Below, piece by piece: positions 18,152-26,133 of a stretch of DNA of 64,000 nt. The notes under the pieces are model-generated. The model did no database searches and was not told the DNA's origin. It was given only the letters and a program-made list of their open reading frames with translations. Made by a program: the position numbers and the translations under genes. Position 1 is the stretch's first letter. Each line of letters starts with the position of its first letter. This DNA comes from Mobilitalea torta (lineage in GTDB: Bacteria > Bacillota > Clostridia > Lachnospirales > Lachnospiraceae): NCBI RefSeq assembly GCF_050433395.1, contig NZ_JBNPXH010000001.1, forward strand, positions 620,001-684,000, read 5' to 3'.

Positions 18152-18697
18152 ATGGAAAATGTGTCCTTGCTGCGCGCGAGCGAGGGACAAAAGAATTGCC
18201 CGAATCCTCCTGTCACACGGGCAGGAGAAGAGGTACAGGCAATTTATAACCGCCATGCCGAGACGGTTTACCGTGTCTGCTATTCTCTGACGGGGAACCT
18301 GGCGGATGCCGAGGATGCCACACAGGCGGCCTTTATAAAGCTGATGAGGGACCAGACACCGTTTGCTGATGAAGAACACGAAAAAGCCTGGCTCATCACA
18401 ACCGCAAGAAATCAGTGCAAGGATATTCACCGGCAATGGTGGCGTAAGAAGGTTGTCGCACTCGATGAGACAACAGAGGCAGCTGCTTCGGATAAAAGCA
18501 ATGCAGGATTTGTAACAGATGCGCTGATGAGGCTCCGGCCGGAGATGAGGCTTGTTCTGTATCTTCATTATTATGAGGGGTATAAGCTGGCGGAGATATC
18601 CTCTATGCTGGGGCTTAACCTGAATACCGTAAAGAGCCGCATCAGAACCGCAAAACAACGCCTTAAAATGGAGTTAGGAGATGATTATTATGAATAA
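18152..18697 (+). CDS. ECF-type RNA polymerase sigma factor
   Basis: A 181-residue ECF sigma factor with region 2 (IYNRHAETVYRVCYSLTGNLADAEDATQAAFIKL, then AWLITTARNQCKDIHR) and region 4 (LRPEMRLVLYLHYYEGYKLAEI, then LNLNTVKSRIRTAKQRLK). ATG 18152 is chosen because AGGGGGT lies 8 bp upstream; the open frame begins at 18044, but that part is not sigma-like. It overlaps the following membrane protein by 8 bp, the usual sigma/anti-sigma layout. Confidence 0.9.
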   Translation: MENVSLLRASEGQKNCPNPPVTRAGEEVQAIYNRHAETVYRVCYSLTGNLADAEDATQAAFIKLMRDQTPFADEEHEKAWLITTARNQCKDIHRQWWRKKVVALDETTEAAASDKSNAGFVTDALMRLRPEMRLVLYLHYYEGYKLAEISSMLGLNLNTVKSRIRTAKQRLKMELGDDYYE

Positions 18698-19556
18698 AAA
18701 GGAACTGAACGAAGCCTTTGAACGCATGAAGCCCGATCAGGAACAGAAAATGCGGATGCTCAGAGAGATAGAGACGCAGGGACGGTCAGAGCGTCCGGCA
18801 GGGAAGGGGAGAAAGACCCGGAGGAGCCTGTGGATCAGTGCGGCAGCTGCCTGCCTTGCTCTGGTATTTGCGGTTGTATTTATCTTTCCCCCGGGTAAGG
18901 AAACCGTGGCTCTTGCATTATCCGTCGGCAGTCCCGATGTTGACAGCAAGGTGAAGCTGACGAATGATCATAATGCAAAGGATGGGAGTACTTCCGTCAG
19001 CAACATAAATGCCAGGCCCGGACTGGAATTTTACATTGAAGGTAAGGACATCGCCAAAATTGAGGTTTCCTGTGAAAATGAATTTCTGTATGTGGTCGAC
19101 TGGACGAAAACCCAGCAGGAAAAATACTGGAATCCGGAGGTGTACCAAAAGTTTGATGAAGAGACGCAGCAATCTATATTTTACCCCGAGCTGCTCTATG
19201 ACAAAGCCTGTGAGCTGACATTTCCGCAAGACTTTGATGCATATGATGAAATATGGTACCGCTGGGAGGCGCGGAATCTGTATGAGTGGGCCAGCGCGGA
19301 TAATTTCTCTCATTTTCAAGGCGTGGGAATTGATGTGAAATACGCTACGGAGGAGGATAAACTGAAAGCGGCAGCGGGGAATTCCAGCGCCAACGGGCAT
19401 ATTCTGCTGGACGGTTATCCGGTGGATAAATTAAGCGACAATATCCATATAACTATCACAGACAGACAGGGAAACATAGTCACTAAGACGATAGTAGTCA
19501 CCGTCAGCAATAATGAAATAGGTCAGACAGTGGTCACTGCCAATCTGGAGGATTGA
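18690..19556 (+). CDS. Single-pass membrane protein, likely cognate anti-sigma factor
   Basis: A 288-residue protein with a charged cytoplasmic N-terminus (MNKKELNEAFERMKPDQEQK), one transmembrane helix near residues 48-68 (LWISAAAACLALVFAVVFIF) and an outer C-terminal domain. No named domain was recognised outside. The position directly overlapping an ECF sigma gene and the short N-terminal helix ahead of a single membrane span support an anti-sigma role. GGAG lies 10 bp before ATG 18690. An in-frame ATG at 18681 is too close to that site. Confidence 0.75.
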   Translation: MNKKELNEAFERMKPDQEQKMRMLREIETQGRSERPAGKGRKTRRSLWISAAAACLALVFAVVFIFPPGKETVALALSVGSPDVDSKVKLTNDHNAKDGSTSVSNINARPGLEFYIEGKDIAKIEVSCENEFLYVVDWTKTQQEKYWNPEVYQKFDEETQQSIFYPELLYDKACELTFPQDFDAYDEIWYRWEARNLYEWASADNFSHFQGVGIDVKYATEEDKLKAAAGNSSANGHILLDGYPVDKLSDNIHITITDRQGNIVTKTIVVTVSNNEIGQTVVTANLED

Positions 19557-19589
19557 TTTAGCCTCCGCGGCAGAAAAGCCCATAGCCGG

Positions 19590-19625
19590 GGGACAGAGTG
19601 TAAAACATGCTCTGTCCCTATTTGT
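19590..19625 (+). terminator. Terminator after the sigma/anti-sigma operon
   Basis: Arms GGGACAGAG (19590-19598) and CTCTGTCCC (19610-19618), then ATTTGTTGTT. It lies 33 bp after the anti-sigma stop. Confidence 0.65.
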
Positions 19626-19785
19626 TGTTCCTGCAAGGAAATCAAAGAAATAATATTTTTTTGTGAACAGCTCCAGGTTGACCCCAGGCGGTAAAACCGA
19701 ATAATTGAAAAGCACGAATTTGTTTTTCTTAATTCGTAAATAATAATCTTATGTTTCTGCAAAACAGAGAAAGTGGAAAAGTGAT

Positions 19786-19983
19786 ATGGAAATTATTTTT
19801 GAGATTATTTATACCGTTTTACTTGAAAGCTGGGTTGAGAGCCGGAAAGCGAAAAATAAAGCAGTCAGCACAAGAACACAGAAGGTAATCTCCGTAGTGA
19901 TAATGATTTTCGGAATGCTGATAATTGCCGCGCTTTTCCTTGGAGTTGCTGTTTTGTTTGAGAGGCTGTTTTTTAAAAGCTAA
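19786..19983 (+). CDS. Small membrane protein, unknown function
   Basis: A 65-residue protein with an amphipathic N-terminus (LLESWVESRKAKNKAV) and one strong helix (VISVVIMIFGMLIIAALFLGVAVLF). Similar short membrane proteins are common in Clostridia, but I know no function. The ribosome site is weak (GAGAAAGTGG about 15 bp upstream). Its end overlaps by 4 bp the convergent sigma remnant on the other strand. Confidence 0.5.
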   Translation: MEIIFEIIYTVLLESWVESRKAKNKAVSTRTQKVISVVIMIFGMLIIAALFLGVAVLFERLFFKS

Positions 19984-20318
19984 CGATACCGCAATACAAA
20001 GTATGCTTTGCAGCAGCCAGCCTCTTCCATTGCGGAGAAATGTTTCTGCTTTCTTAGCAAATCAAATACTTTGTTTCTGGTGATCGTCATGAACCATGCG
20101 CGTCCATTCCCTTTGGCCTGATATGACCCGCAATGGCTCATGATGGAAATGAAAGTATCCTGCATCGCATCCTCTGCAATATTCTGACTCCCGGATAATT
20201 GCAGCGCATAAAAGTATACGGGCCGTTTCATCCCGTTATACAGAGCTTCCAGCGCCCCGTCATCCCCTTGGGCAATTCTCGTAATCAGATGGTCTATATC
20301 GTGATTTGTCATGTTCAC
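19980..20318 (-). pseudogene. ECF sigma factor, region 4 missing
   Basis: A 112-residue reading frame from GTG 20318, behind a strong AAGGAGG. It holds a complete sigma region 2 (LEALYNGMKRPVYFYALQL, then QNIAEDAMQDTFISIM and AWFMTITRNKVFDLLRKQKH). After QKHFSAMEEA it runs into unrelated residues and stops. The linker and promoter -35-reading region 4, about 60-70 residues, are absent, so it cannot be a normal sigma factor. The good ribosome site suggests fairly recent truncation. Confidence 0.75.
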
Positions 20319-20406
20319 ATTTGCGGGACCTCCTTTCCTCTATAAAATAGAAACGCTGGAGAAGGAAAATATATTGGGTTTTTAAAAATTTTTTTGCGCA
20401 CCCTTC

Positions 20407-20817
20407 TTAATCTTTAGAATACTCTTTTCCAACAAGCCAATCTTTTGATATCTCCGGGTCGTCAAAATATCGGATTGTCTCTGCCAAACCGCATTTTGCT
20501 TCCCGCAGATGTCCAATTATTTTTTTGAACACCTTTTTTGAGCATCCGACAAGGGCCATTTTTGAAACCCTCGGACTGATATGAATAATATGCTGCGACA
20601 GCTTTAGGATCATGCTGTCTGTGAAATTTGTTTCGTATAAATCGATCCATACATACCTTCCGCGCAAGGAAGAAGATAAGATAAACTTTTCTTCTGCGTC
20701 TATTATTTCGGATAACCTGCCCAGATTATCCCGATAGCTGCCGTAGTGCAGCGGATGTAATTCGCCGCCTTTGTAATAGTATGGACACAGGCTTCCGCTG
20801 GGAGATTTTTTAAGCAA
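20407..20817 (-). CDS. SpoIIAA/STAS-like protein downstream of padR
   Basis: A 136-residue protein starting at TTG 20817 behind GGGGAGGG. The second half fits the SpoIIAA-like (STAS-related) pattern: KMALVGCSKKVFKKIIGHL followed by IRYFDDPEISKDWLVG, as in the small proteins whose family ends in RxFDDxxxAxxWL. I assign this by pattern, not by search. The start overlaps the end of the broken padR gene by 8 bp, so both come from one transcript and the protein may still be made. Confidence 0.6.
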   Translation of the reverse strand: MLKKSPSGSLCPYYYKGGELHPLHYGSYRDNLGRLSEIIDAEEKFILSSSLRGRYVWIDLYETNFTDSMILKLSQHIIHISPRVSKMALVGCSKKVFKKIIGHLREAKCGLAETIRYFDDPEISKDWLVGKEYSKD

Positions 20818-21354
20818 AATAATCCCTCCCCGCCAAGGATGTTAATGGCTTTCCGGCCCGGATGTGCTGACACCATCGGATGGATTCCTGTGTGACACAG
20901 ATTCCATAATAAAGCGTGGATAACTTATAGTAGCATTCCTCTTTATTCTCCAGATTCTCAAACTCCTTTTCTAAGTACTGCAATTTGCGAAGGTAATTGA
21001 TATTATTGATCTCATGCTCCAGAAGCTGCGCAGATCGGCAGGGAGCTTGTCGAAAAAATACACTTTTGCCAGGTGGGTATTGGCGCCATCCATCACATTC
21101 ATGGATGAAGTAAGCCATTCATTAAAGAACCTTTTCCCATCTTCGGTAATACGATAGAATTTTTTCTGCCTGCCACCCTGCGGTTTATCATACATAATCA
21201 GGCAGTCCTTATCCGTCAATTTTCTCAGTGCGGGGTAGATACTTCCAAAGCTTGCTTTATAAAATGTGCCTATCCCATTTTCTATAGACTTTTTAATATC
21301 ATAACCTGTTAAATCGTCACTAAAAACCATACCTAAGATTAAGTATTCCAACAT
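20810..21354 (-). pseudogene. PadR-family regulator with a frameshift
   Basis: The first frame (from ATG 21354) encodes the PadR winged helix: MLEYLILGMVFSDDLTGYDI, FGSIYPALRKLTDKDCL, QKKFYRITEDGKRFFNEWL. It continues to KVYFFDKLPADLR and then loses similarity. The other frame picks up exactly there as SAQLLEHEINNINYLRKLQY, with the C-terminal helices typical of PadR, and ends at 20810. The break lies near 21028-21036 and fits a single-base deletion. Unless it is a sequencing error, dimerisation should be lost. Confidence 0.8.
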
Positions 21355-21371
21355 AACATCATCACTCCGTT

Positions 21372-21419
21372 CGATATATCGTTTAGATATATTATAGAAT
21401 TGTTGTTTTCTCCTGTAAA
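21372..21419 (-). promoter_or_regulatory. Promoter and palindrome for the padR unit
   Basis: On the minus strand TTTACA (21414-21419), a 17-base spacer and TATAAT (21391-21396) form a good sigma-A promoter. The segment 21373-21392 carries GATATATCG and AGATATAT as an imperfect inverted pair just downstream of the -10 box, a likely PadR autoregulatory site. Compare the paired PadR-type palindromes at 48422-48462. Confidence 0.6.
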
Positions 21420-21607
21420 GAACTAATTTAAGAAGTAACTGTAGAATTTAATGTTATGGTAAAAAACCGTATGGAAAATGTAATAGAAAAAAATTAGGGT
21501 GTAAGATATCATTATAAAAGGGTAGTTAATTAGTAACCGAACAGAAAGATCTAACCTAAATAAGCAGAAAAGCTGCATCCGTCAAATTATAAATATATTA
21601 TACGGGG

Positions 21608-21817
21608 GTGATGGTAATGGAAGATAGTAAAATTATCGATTTGTTCTTTGAACGTTCCCAGCAAGCGGTTATGGAATTGTCGGCAAAATATGAAAAGTTA
21701 GTATTTAGATTTGCTATGAATGTACTAAGGAATAACGAAGATGCTTTCGAATGCGTCAACGACACCTACCTTGGAGTATGGAATACAATTCCGCCGCAGC
21801 GGCCTTATCCTCTATCA
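21608..21817 (+). pseudogene. 5' fragment of a second ECF sigma factor gene
   Basis: The frame reads IDLFFERSQQAVMELSAKYE, VFRFAMNVLRNNEDAFECVN, DTYLGVWNTIPPQRPYPL, a typical start of an ECF sigma factor of Clostridia. It then breaks off at the point where region 2 should go on (RPxPLxxYxxRIxRN). From about 21813 the DNA belongs to a sugar permease gene. About two thirds of the sigma gene is gone. Start at ATG 21608, 21611 or 21617 behind ACGGGGGTGATG. Confidence 0.8.
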
Positions 21818-22221
21818 TGAAAACACGTTTTGCTTCCATTTCCGAGAGTCTGGAAGAATCAGCAAAGATTGACGGGGCCAATGATTTTAGAATTCTTTTC
21901 AACATCACCTTGCCGCTCTCCCTTCCGGTCATTGCCGTAATGGTCCTGTACTACGGAGTTGACCGGTGGAACGGCTGGTTTTATGCCATGACCTTCATCA
22001 GTGACAGAAGCAAGTATCCTTTGCAATTGATTCTACGGGATATTCTGATTGAGAACAGCACCGAAATGATGCAGGGAATGGGAGATATCGAGAGGGCCAA
22101 TGTTGCTGAAACCATCAAATATGCCATTATTATGGTGGCAACGCTGCCCATTATGCTTGTCTATCCCTTTCTGCAGAAGTATTTTGTAAAGGGAATTATG
22201 TTGGGCGGAGTGAAATATTGA
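21813..22221 (+). pseudogene. 3' half of a CUT1 sugar ABC permease (LplC/YteP type)
   Basis: It begins inside the gene at IMKTRFASISESLEESAKI, followed by DGANDF, the EAA cytoplasmic loop. It continues through ILFNITLPLSLPVIAVMVLYYG, WNGWFYAMTFISDRSKYPL and the family ending VYPFLQKYFVKGIMLGGVKY. The first ~150 residues (signal-anchor and first helices) are absent and replaced by the sigma fragment. The frame is open upstream through the sigma DNA in another phase, so no functional permease is expected. Related full-length permeases are at 32087 and 57431. Confidence 0.85.
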
Positions 22222-22236
22222 TTTAGAAGATAGACG

Positions 22237-22290
22237 GAGGCCGCTGCAAAATGGAGTTATATTTCTTCTATTTTGCAGCGGCCTCTCTAT
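22237..22290 (+). terminator. Terminator hairpin after the permease fragment, shared repeat type
   Basis: Perfect 16-bp arms GAGGCCGCTGCAAAAT (22237-22252) and ATTTTGCAGCGGCCTC (22270-22285), with TATTTCTTC in the loop. Same type as the hairpin at 14660. It also faces the end of the convergent collagen-like gene and could serve both strands. Confidence 0.75.
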
Positions 22291-22315
22291 TTAAGACGGA
22301 ACAGCGATATCTGTA

Positions 22316-23752
22316 TTACTGGCATACAATTGATAACTGAGCCTCTCTGACCCGGCAGGCACCGGGGTTAAGCAGGCAGAGGGAAAGGTATACATCTTCC
22401 TGATATCCATAGGTCGATAGCAGGAGATTGCCGGAGGAAACCGTAAGGGTTGAGGCACATGCGTTATTCGGGCTATAATAGGTGAACAGGTCTCTCTTAT
22501 CGCCATTGGCCGAAGTCAACGTCAGGCATACAACAATATTTTGTCTTACATTTCCCGCGCAAATATTAATGCAGAAGGAAATATTATAATATCTGTTCGG
22601 CGCAAGGCGTATTCTGCCGCTATCGGAAGAATCATAGGAAATACAACCGTCTGTTATAAAATCAGCTTCCCAAGGGAAAGGAGTCGAGCATCTCCACAGA
22701 TAATTGGAGTCGGCTTCCTCAAATGCGCCCAGAATGATCGGGCAAGTTCCGGTGGCCCCGGTAGCTCCAGTAGCTCCGGTGGCTCCAGTCGCGCCGGTGA
22801 TTCCGGTAGCGCCGGTAGCGCCAGTGGCTCCGGTAATGCCGGTGGCTCCAGTAGCGCCAGTCGCGCCAGTGGCCCCGGTAGCTCCGGCAGCTCCATCAGC
22901 ACCAGTGGCACCAGTAGCTCCAGTCGCGCCGGTAGCGCCAGTAGGTCCGGTAGCTCCGGCAATGCCATCAGCGCCGGTAGCGCCAGTAGGCCCGGTAGCA
23001 CCAGTAATGCCGGTCGCACCAGTGGCCCCGGTAGATCCGGTAGCGCCGGCAACGCCATCAGCGCCGGTAGCGCCAGTAGGTCCGGTAGCGCCAGTGATGC
23101 CGGTAGCGCCAGTGGCACCAGTAGCGCCAGTCGCGCCGGTAGGTCCGGTGGCCCCGGTAACACCATCAGCGCCGGTAGCGCCAGTAGGTCCGGTAGCCCC
23201 GGTAATGCCGGTGGCGCCGGTAGGTCCGGTAGCGCCAGTAGCGCCGGTAACTCCATCGGCACCGGTAGGTCCGGTAGCCCCATCAGCGCCGGTAGCGCCA
23301 GTGGCCCCAGTAGCACCAGTGGCTCCGGTAGCGCCAGTGGCCCCAGTAGCGCCATCGGCTCCGGCTACGCCAGTAGCACCAGTAGCCCCGGTAGTTCCTC
23401 GCGGCCCGGTGGCTCCGGTAGCCCCAGTAGGTCCGGTAGGCCCTGTGGGACCGATTCCGCTGTCGATGAAATCCAGAACACGTTCCATTTTATTCTTTAG
23501 AAAGACCTGGTTCTGCATCAGAACATCCATTAAAGATTCTACGCTTTTATTTACAGCCAGCACATTATCAAGGGAATCGCCGGATCCTATATTCTCTTGT
23601 AATTCGTTTAAAATAAATTGAATTTTCTCTCCTTCCGCATTGATGATATGGCTGAAAGCAAGCTCTTCCAAGGCAATGGAGGCCAAAATCATATTAAGCG
23701 CTTTTTCCCTTGTGATCTCGGGGCTTATATTTGGAAATGTGGGCATTGACAT
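22316..23752 (-). CDS. Collagen-like repeat surface protein A
   Basis: A 478-residue protein in three parts. The N-terminal domain (~100 residues, MPTFPNISPEITREKALN, then IALEELAFSHIINAEGEK) is shared with the two collagen-like genes at 26134 and 27253. About 78 Gly-X-Y triplets follow, mostly GAT, GPT and GAD. The 143-residue C-terminal domain is rich in cysteine (10 in all) and unlike those of the other two. There is no signal peptide, as in exosporium collagens that are assembled from the mother-cell side. Start 23752 has GGAG 9 bp upstream. It lies directly downstream of a glycosyltransferase gene, suggesting its threonine-rich repeats are glycosylated. Confidence 0.85.
   Translation of the reverse strand: MSMPTFPNISPEITREKALNMILASIALEELAFSHIINAEGEKIQFILNELQENIGSGDSLDNVLAVNKSVESLMDVLMQNQVFLKNKMERVLDFIDSGIGPTGPTGPTGATGATGPRGTTGATGATGVAGADGATGATGATGATGATGATGATGADGATGPTGADGVTGATGATGPTGATGITGATGPTGATGADGVTGATGPTGATGATGATGATGITGATGPTGATGADGVAGATGSTGATGATGITGATGPTGATGADGIAGATGPTGATGATGATGATGADGAAGATGATGATGATGATGITGATGATGATGITGATGATGATGATGATGTCPIILGAFEEADSNYLWRCSTPFPWEADFITDGCISYDSSDSGRIRLAPNRYYNISFCINICAGNVRQNIVVCLTLTSANGDKRDLFTYYSPNNACASTLTVSSGNLLLSTYGYQEDVYLSLCLLNPGACRVREAQLSIVCQ
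22748..23452 (-). repeat. Collagen Gly-X-Y coding repeat of protein A
   Basis: About 235 codons of uninterrupted Gly-X-Y, GC-rich and with strong 9-base periodicity. Higher-order blocks recur, for example GATGPTGATGADG units. Such tracts change copy number by slippage. Long open frames on the opposite strand are artefacts of this periodicity. Confidence 0.95.
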
Positions 23753-23766
23753 AATAATTACTCCTT

Positions 23767-24849
23767 TCACGGGGTTTCTAGCTTGGTTTTAAAATATGCT
23801 TGATTATTCAACGCGGATATGGAATCGGGCTTAAGCAGAAGCGCCCGGTTATTATATTCGTTTGCTTTTTGGTAATCTCCCAGACGGTCATAGCACACGG
23901 CACATTCAATCAAGGGAATGTATCCCCAGCAGTCATGCTGCAGGAATCCCCAGGAATCCGACGGCTCCTTCAGGCTTAGAATAAAGTCAAACCAGAAGGC
24001 GGCCCGCTCATAATCCTGTTTTTCCTGATAGTAGTAACCTATTTTGCAGCAAAGCTCTGCCCGGGGAAGATCATAGGCAAAGCTGCGCAGCATTGCCAGG
24101 AGTGATTTTTGGGAATGACCGAGCCTCCGGTAGCATTCGGCAAGCTCCCCGCAGGCGGCAATATTATCCTCCTTCCAGCCCAGTCCGGAATCCAGAAAGG
24201 CCTCGAATTGGACGACTGCATCCGCATTCCGGCCATGATCCTTCAGCTCCCGGGCATAATAATAGGTACCGCGGGGTGACAATATGGTTCCTTTTCTTCT
24301 GGCATCCTCGTAGATATCCAGATTTCTCGATGCGTGCCCTGTTCCCGGAAATTTACCGTGGGTGACAGCAATTTCTGAATTGATAATGGTGCCGCCGATA
24401 CTTAAGTATTCGTGGACAGGCTCCATCCATCGAAAACCGCACTCTCTTTTGGACAGCCGTTCCCTGTAATAAGAAAAGACCGTATTGCCCCACAGGTCAG
24501 TTCCGGTATGATATCGGAACATTACGGCGTTGACATTGGGGTCAAGATTTTTCTTTAGCTCCATGAACTGGGCGCAGTCCGCCGGGAGCAGGATGTCATC
24601 GGCATCCAGCCACATAATGTAGTCGCAGGTTGCAAAGCTGTAGGAATAATTGCGGGCTGCTGAAAAATCGTCGATCCATTGGAAATCATATATTTTATCG
24701 GTGTACCTTGCGCATAGTTCTTTGGTCCGGTCCGCAGAGCCGGTATCTACTATAATAATCTCATCCACTGCATTGCAGACGGAATTCAGACATCGTTGAA
24801 TAGAAGCTTCTTCATTTTTAACAATCATGCATAAGCTGATGGTAATCAT
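23767..24849 (-). CDS. GT2 glycosyltransferase with TPR domain
   Basis: A 360-residue cytoplasmic protein. The N-terminal GT-A domain (ITISLCMIVKNEEASIQRCL, EIIIVDTGSADRTKE, IMWLDADDILL with the metal-binding DAD) is followed by tetratricopeptide-like helices (GELAECYRRLGHSQKSLL, YYYQEKQDYERAAFWFDFIL, VCYDRLGDYQKANEYNNRAL). This is the SunS-like or protein-glycosylating GT2-TPR layout. It ends 14 bp before the collagen-like gene A, so it probably glycosylates that protein. A homologue with the same architecture is at 25000 on the other strand, also next to collagen-like genes. Confidence 0.85.
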   Translation of the reverse strand: MITISLCMIVKNEEASIQRCLNSVCNAVDEIIIVDTGSADRTKELCARYTDKIYDFQWIDDFSAARNYSYSFATCDYIMWLDADDILLPADCAQFMELKKNLDPNVNAVMFRYHTGTDLWGNTVFSYYRERLSKRECGFRWMEPVHEYLSIGGTIINSEIAVTHGKFPGTGHASRNLDIYEDARRKGTILSPRGTYYYARELKDHGRNADAVVQFEAFLDSGLGWKEDNIAACGELAECYRRLGHSQKSLLAMLRSFAYDLPRAELCCKIGYYYQEKQDYERAAFWFDFILSLKEPSDSWGFLQHDCWGYIPLIECAVCYDRLGDYQKANEYNNRALLLKPDSISALNNQAYFKTKLETP

Positions 24850-24999
24850 AGTTCACACTCCTGAAGAGTAGATTGAGTATTTCATTACATCATATGTAGC
24901 ATTTTGGCAGTTGGTGATGAACGGAAGGAAATTTAGTAACAATATGGAGGGATTTCTCATAATATGTTATTGACCTACAGAATAGGAGAGGATGAAAGC

Positions 25000-26115
25000 A
25001 TGAGTACCATCAGCCTGTGCATGATCGTGAAGGATGAGGAGAAGAATATAAGGCGCTGCCTGGAAAGTGCCAGGGACATAGTGGATGAAATCATTATAGC
25101 GGATACCGGTTCCTCGGACCGAACAAAAGAAATCTGTCTGGAATACGGAGCAAAGGTCTTTGATTTTGAATGGAAGGATAATTTTGCGCAAGCGCGCAAT
25201 TTTAGTATAGAGAAGGCATCATCGGACTGGATTTTGTGGATGGATGCTGATATGGAGTTACAGGTCAGAGAAGGGGAATGCCTGAAGGATTACCTGGAAA
25301 AAGAGAAAAAGAGTGTCTACTCTGTAAAAATGCTGCATGTAAGCGGAGCCGAGTCCCTTATAAAGGGCCAGTATTACACTTCCTATAATTATCTGCTGTT
25401 CCGTAACGGATTGAATCTGCATTTTCAAGGTTCTATCCATGAAAAGCTGGTATTTGACCTGGATAAGGAGGAAGAAGGGATATGCGGCGTTCTCGGAATT
25501 CTTCACTATGGTTATTCGGATGAAGCAATAGCGGGGAAGGCAATTCGCAACCTGCGGCTGCTGGTCAGAGAACAGGAAGAAGGCAGTAAAGATCCATGGC
25601 TTGATTATCACATTGCAGCCGAGCTTTATCGGCTGAAGGAGACGGATGAAGCCTTGCTCAGCCTGGATAAGGCCATTGCAAGGTTTCTGCTGCAGGGTGT
25701 GTTACCGCCTGCTCTGATTTACAGGTTAAAATACGAAATATTGCTAAGGTCGGATAGAATAGAGATTGCCTTCCAAGGGATAGAAAAGGCCGTGGAGCTG
25801 TATCCTGATTATGTGGAGCTTCATTTTCTGCGGGGCATCCTTTTATACCGCCGGGAAGAGTATGAAAGAGCCATCAAGGCTTTTATTTATTGTATTGTAC
25901 TGGGGGAAGAGAGTCCCGGCTATCTCATAAAAGCGGGAAGCGGAAGCTTTTACGCGTATTATTATATGGGAGAATGCTATACCAAATTGGGATTTCAGGA
26001 AGCCGCACAGGAGGCGTACCGTCAATCTGCTTTATGGAATCCGGAATTTGAACCGGCAAAAGCAAGACTGAAGGGAGAAGAGATAGAATTAACCAGCCAA
26101 GAGATCTATTTATAG
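25000..26115 (+). CDS. GT2 glycosyltransferase with TPR domain, second copy
   Basis: A 371-residue protein clearly paralogous to the one at 23767-24849: TISLCMIVKDEEKNIRRCLE, DEIIIADTGSSDRTKEICLE, WILWMDADMEL, then TPR-like helices (YHIAAELYRLKETDEALLSL, YYYMGECYTKLGFQEAAQEA). ATG 25000 is preferred over 24964 because AGGAGAGG lies just upstream and the GT2 fold begins there. It is followed at 18 and 15 bp spacing by two collagen-like genes, which are its likely acceptors. Confidence 0.85.
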   Translation: MSTISLCMIVKDEEKNIRRCLESARDIVDEIIIADTGSSDRTKEICLEYGAKVFDFEWKDNFAQARNFSIEKASSDWILWMDADMELQVREGECLKDYLEKEKKSVYSVKMLHVSGAESLIKGQYYTSYNYLLFRNGLNLHFQGSIHEKLVFDLDKEEEGICGVLGILHYGYSDEAIAGKAIRNLRLLVREQEEGSKDPWLDYHIAAELYRLKETDEALLSLDKAIARFLLQGVLPPALIYRLKYEILLRSDRIEIAFQGIEKAVELYPDYVELHFLRGILLYRREEYERAIKAFIYCIVLGEESPGYLIKAGSGSFYAYYYMGECYTKLGFQEAAQEAYRQSALWNPEFEPAKARLKGEEIELTSQEIYL

Positions 26116-26133
26116 AGAGGAAGTGTATTTAAT

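Noticed and set aside
22541..23621. Long open frames opposite the collagen-like gene, encoding Ser/Gly/Ala- or Pro/Val/Ala-rich proteins
   Set aside because: They are by-products of the 9-base periodic Gly-X-Y repeat, have no ribosome site or family similarity, and recur opposite the other two collagen tracts.
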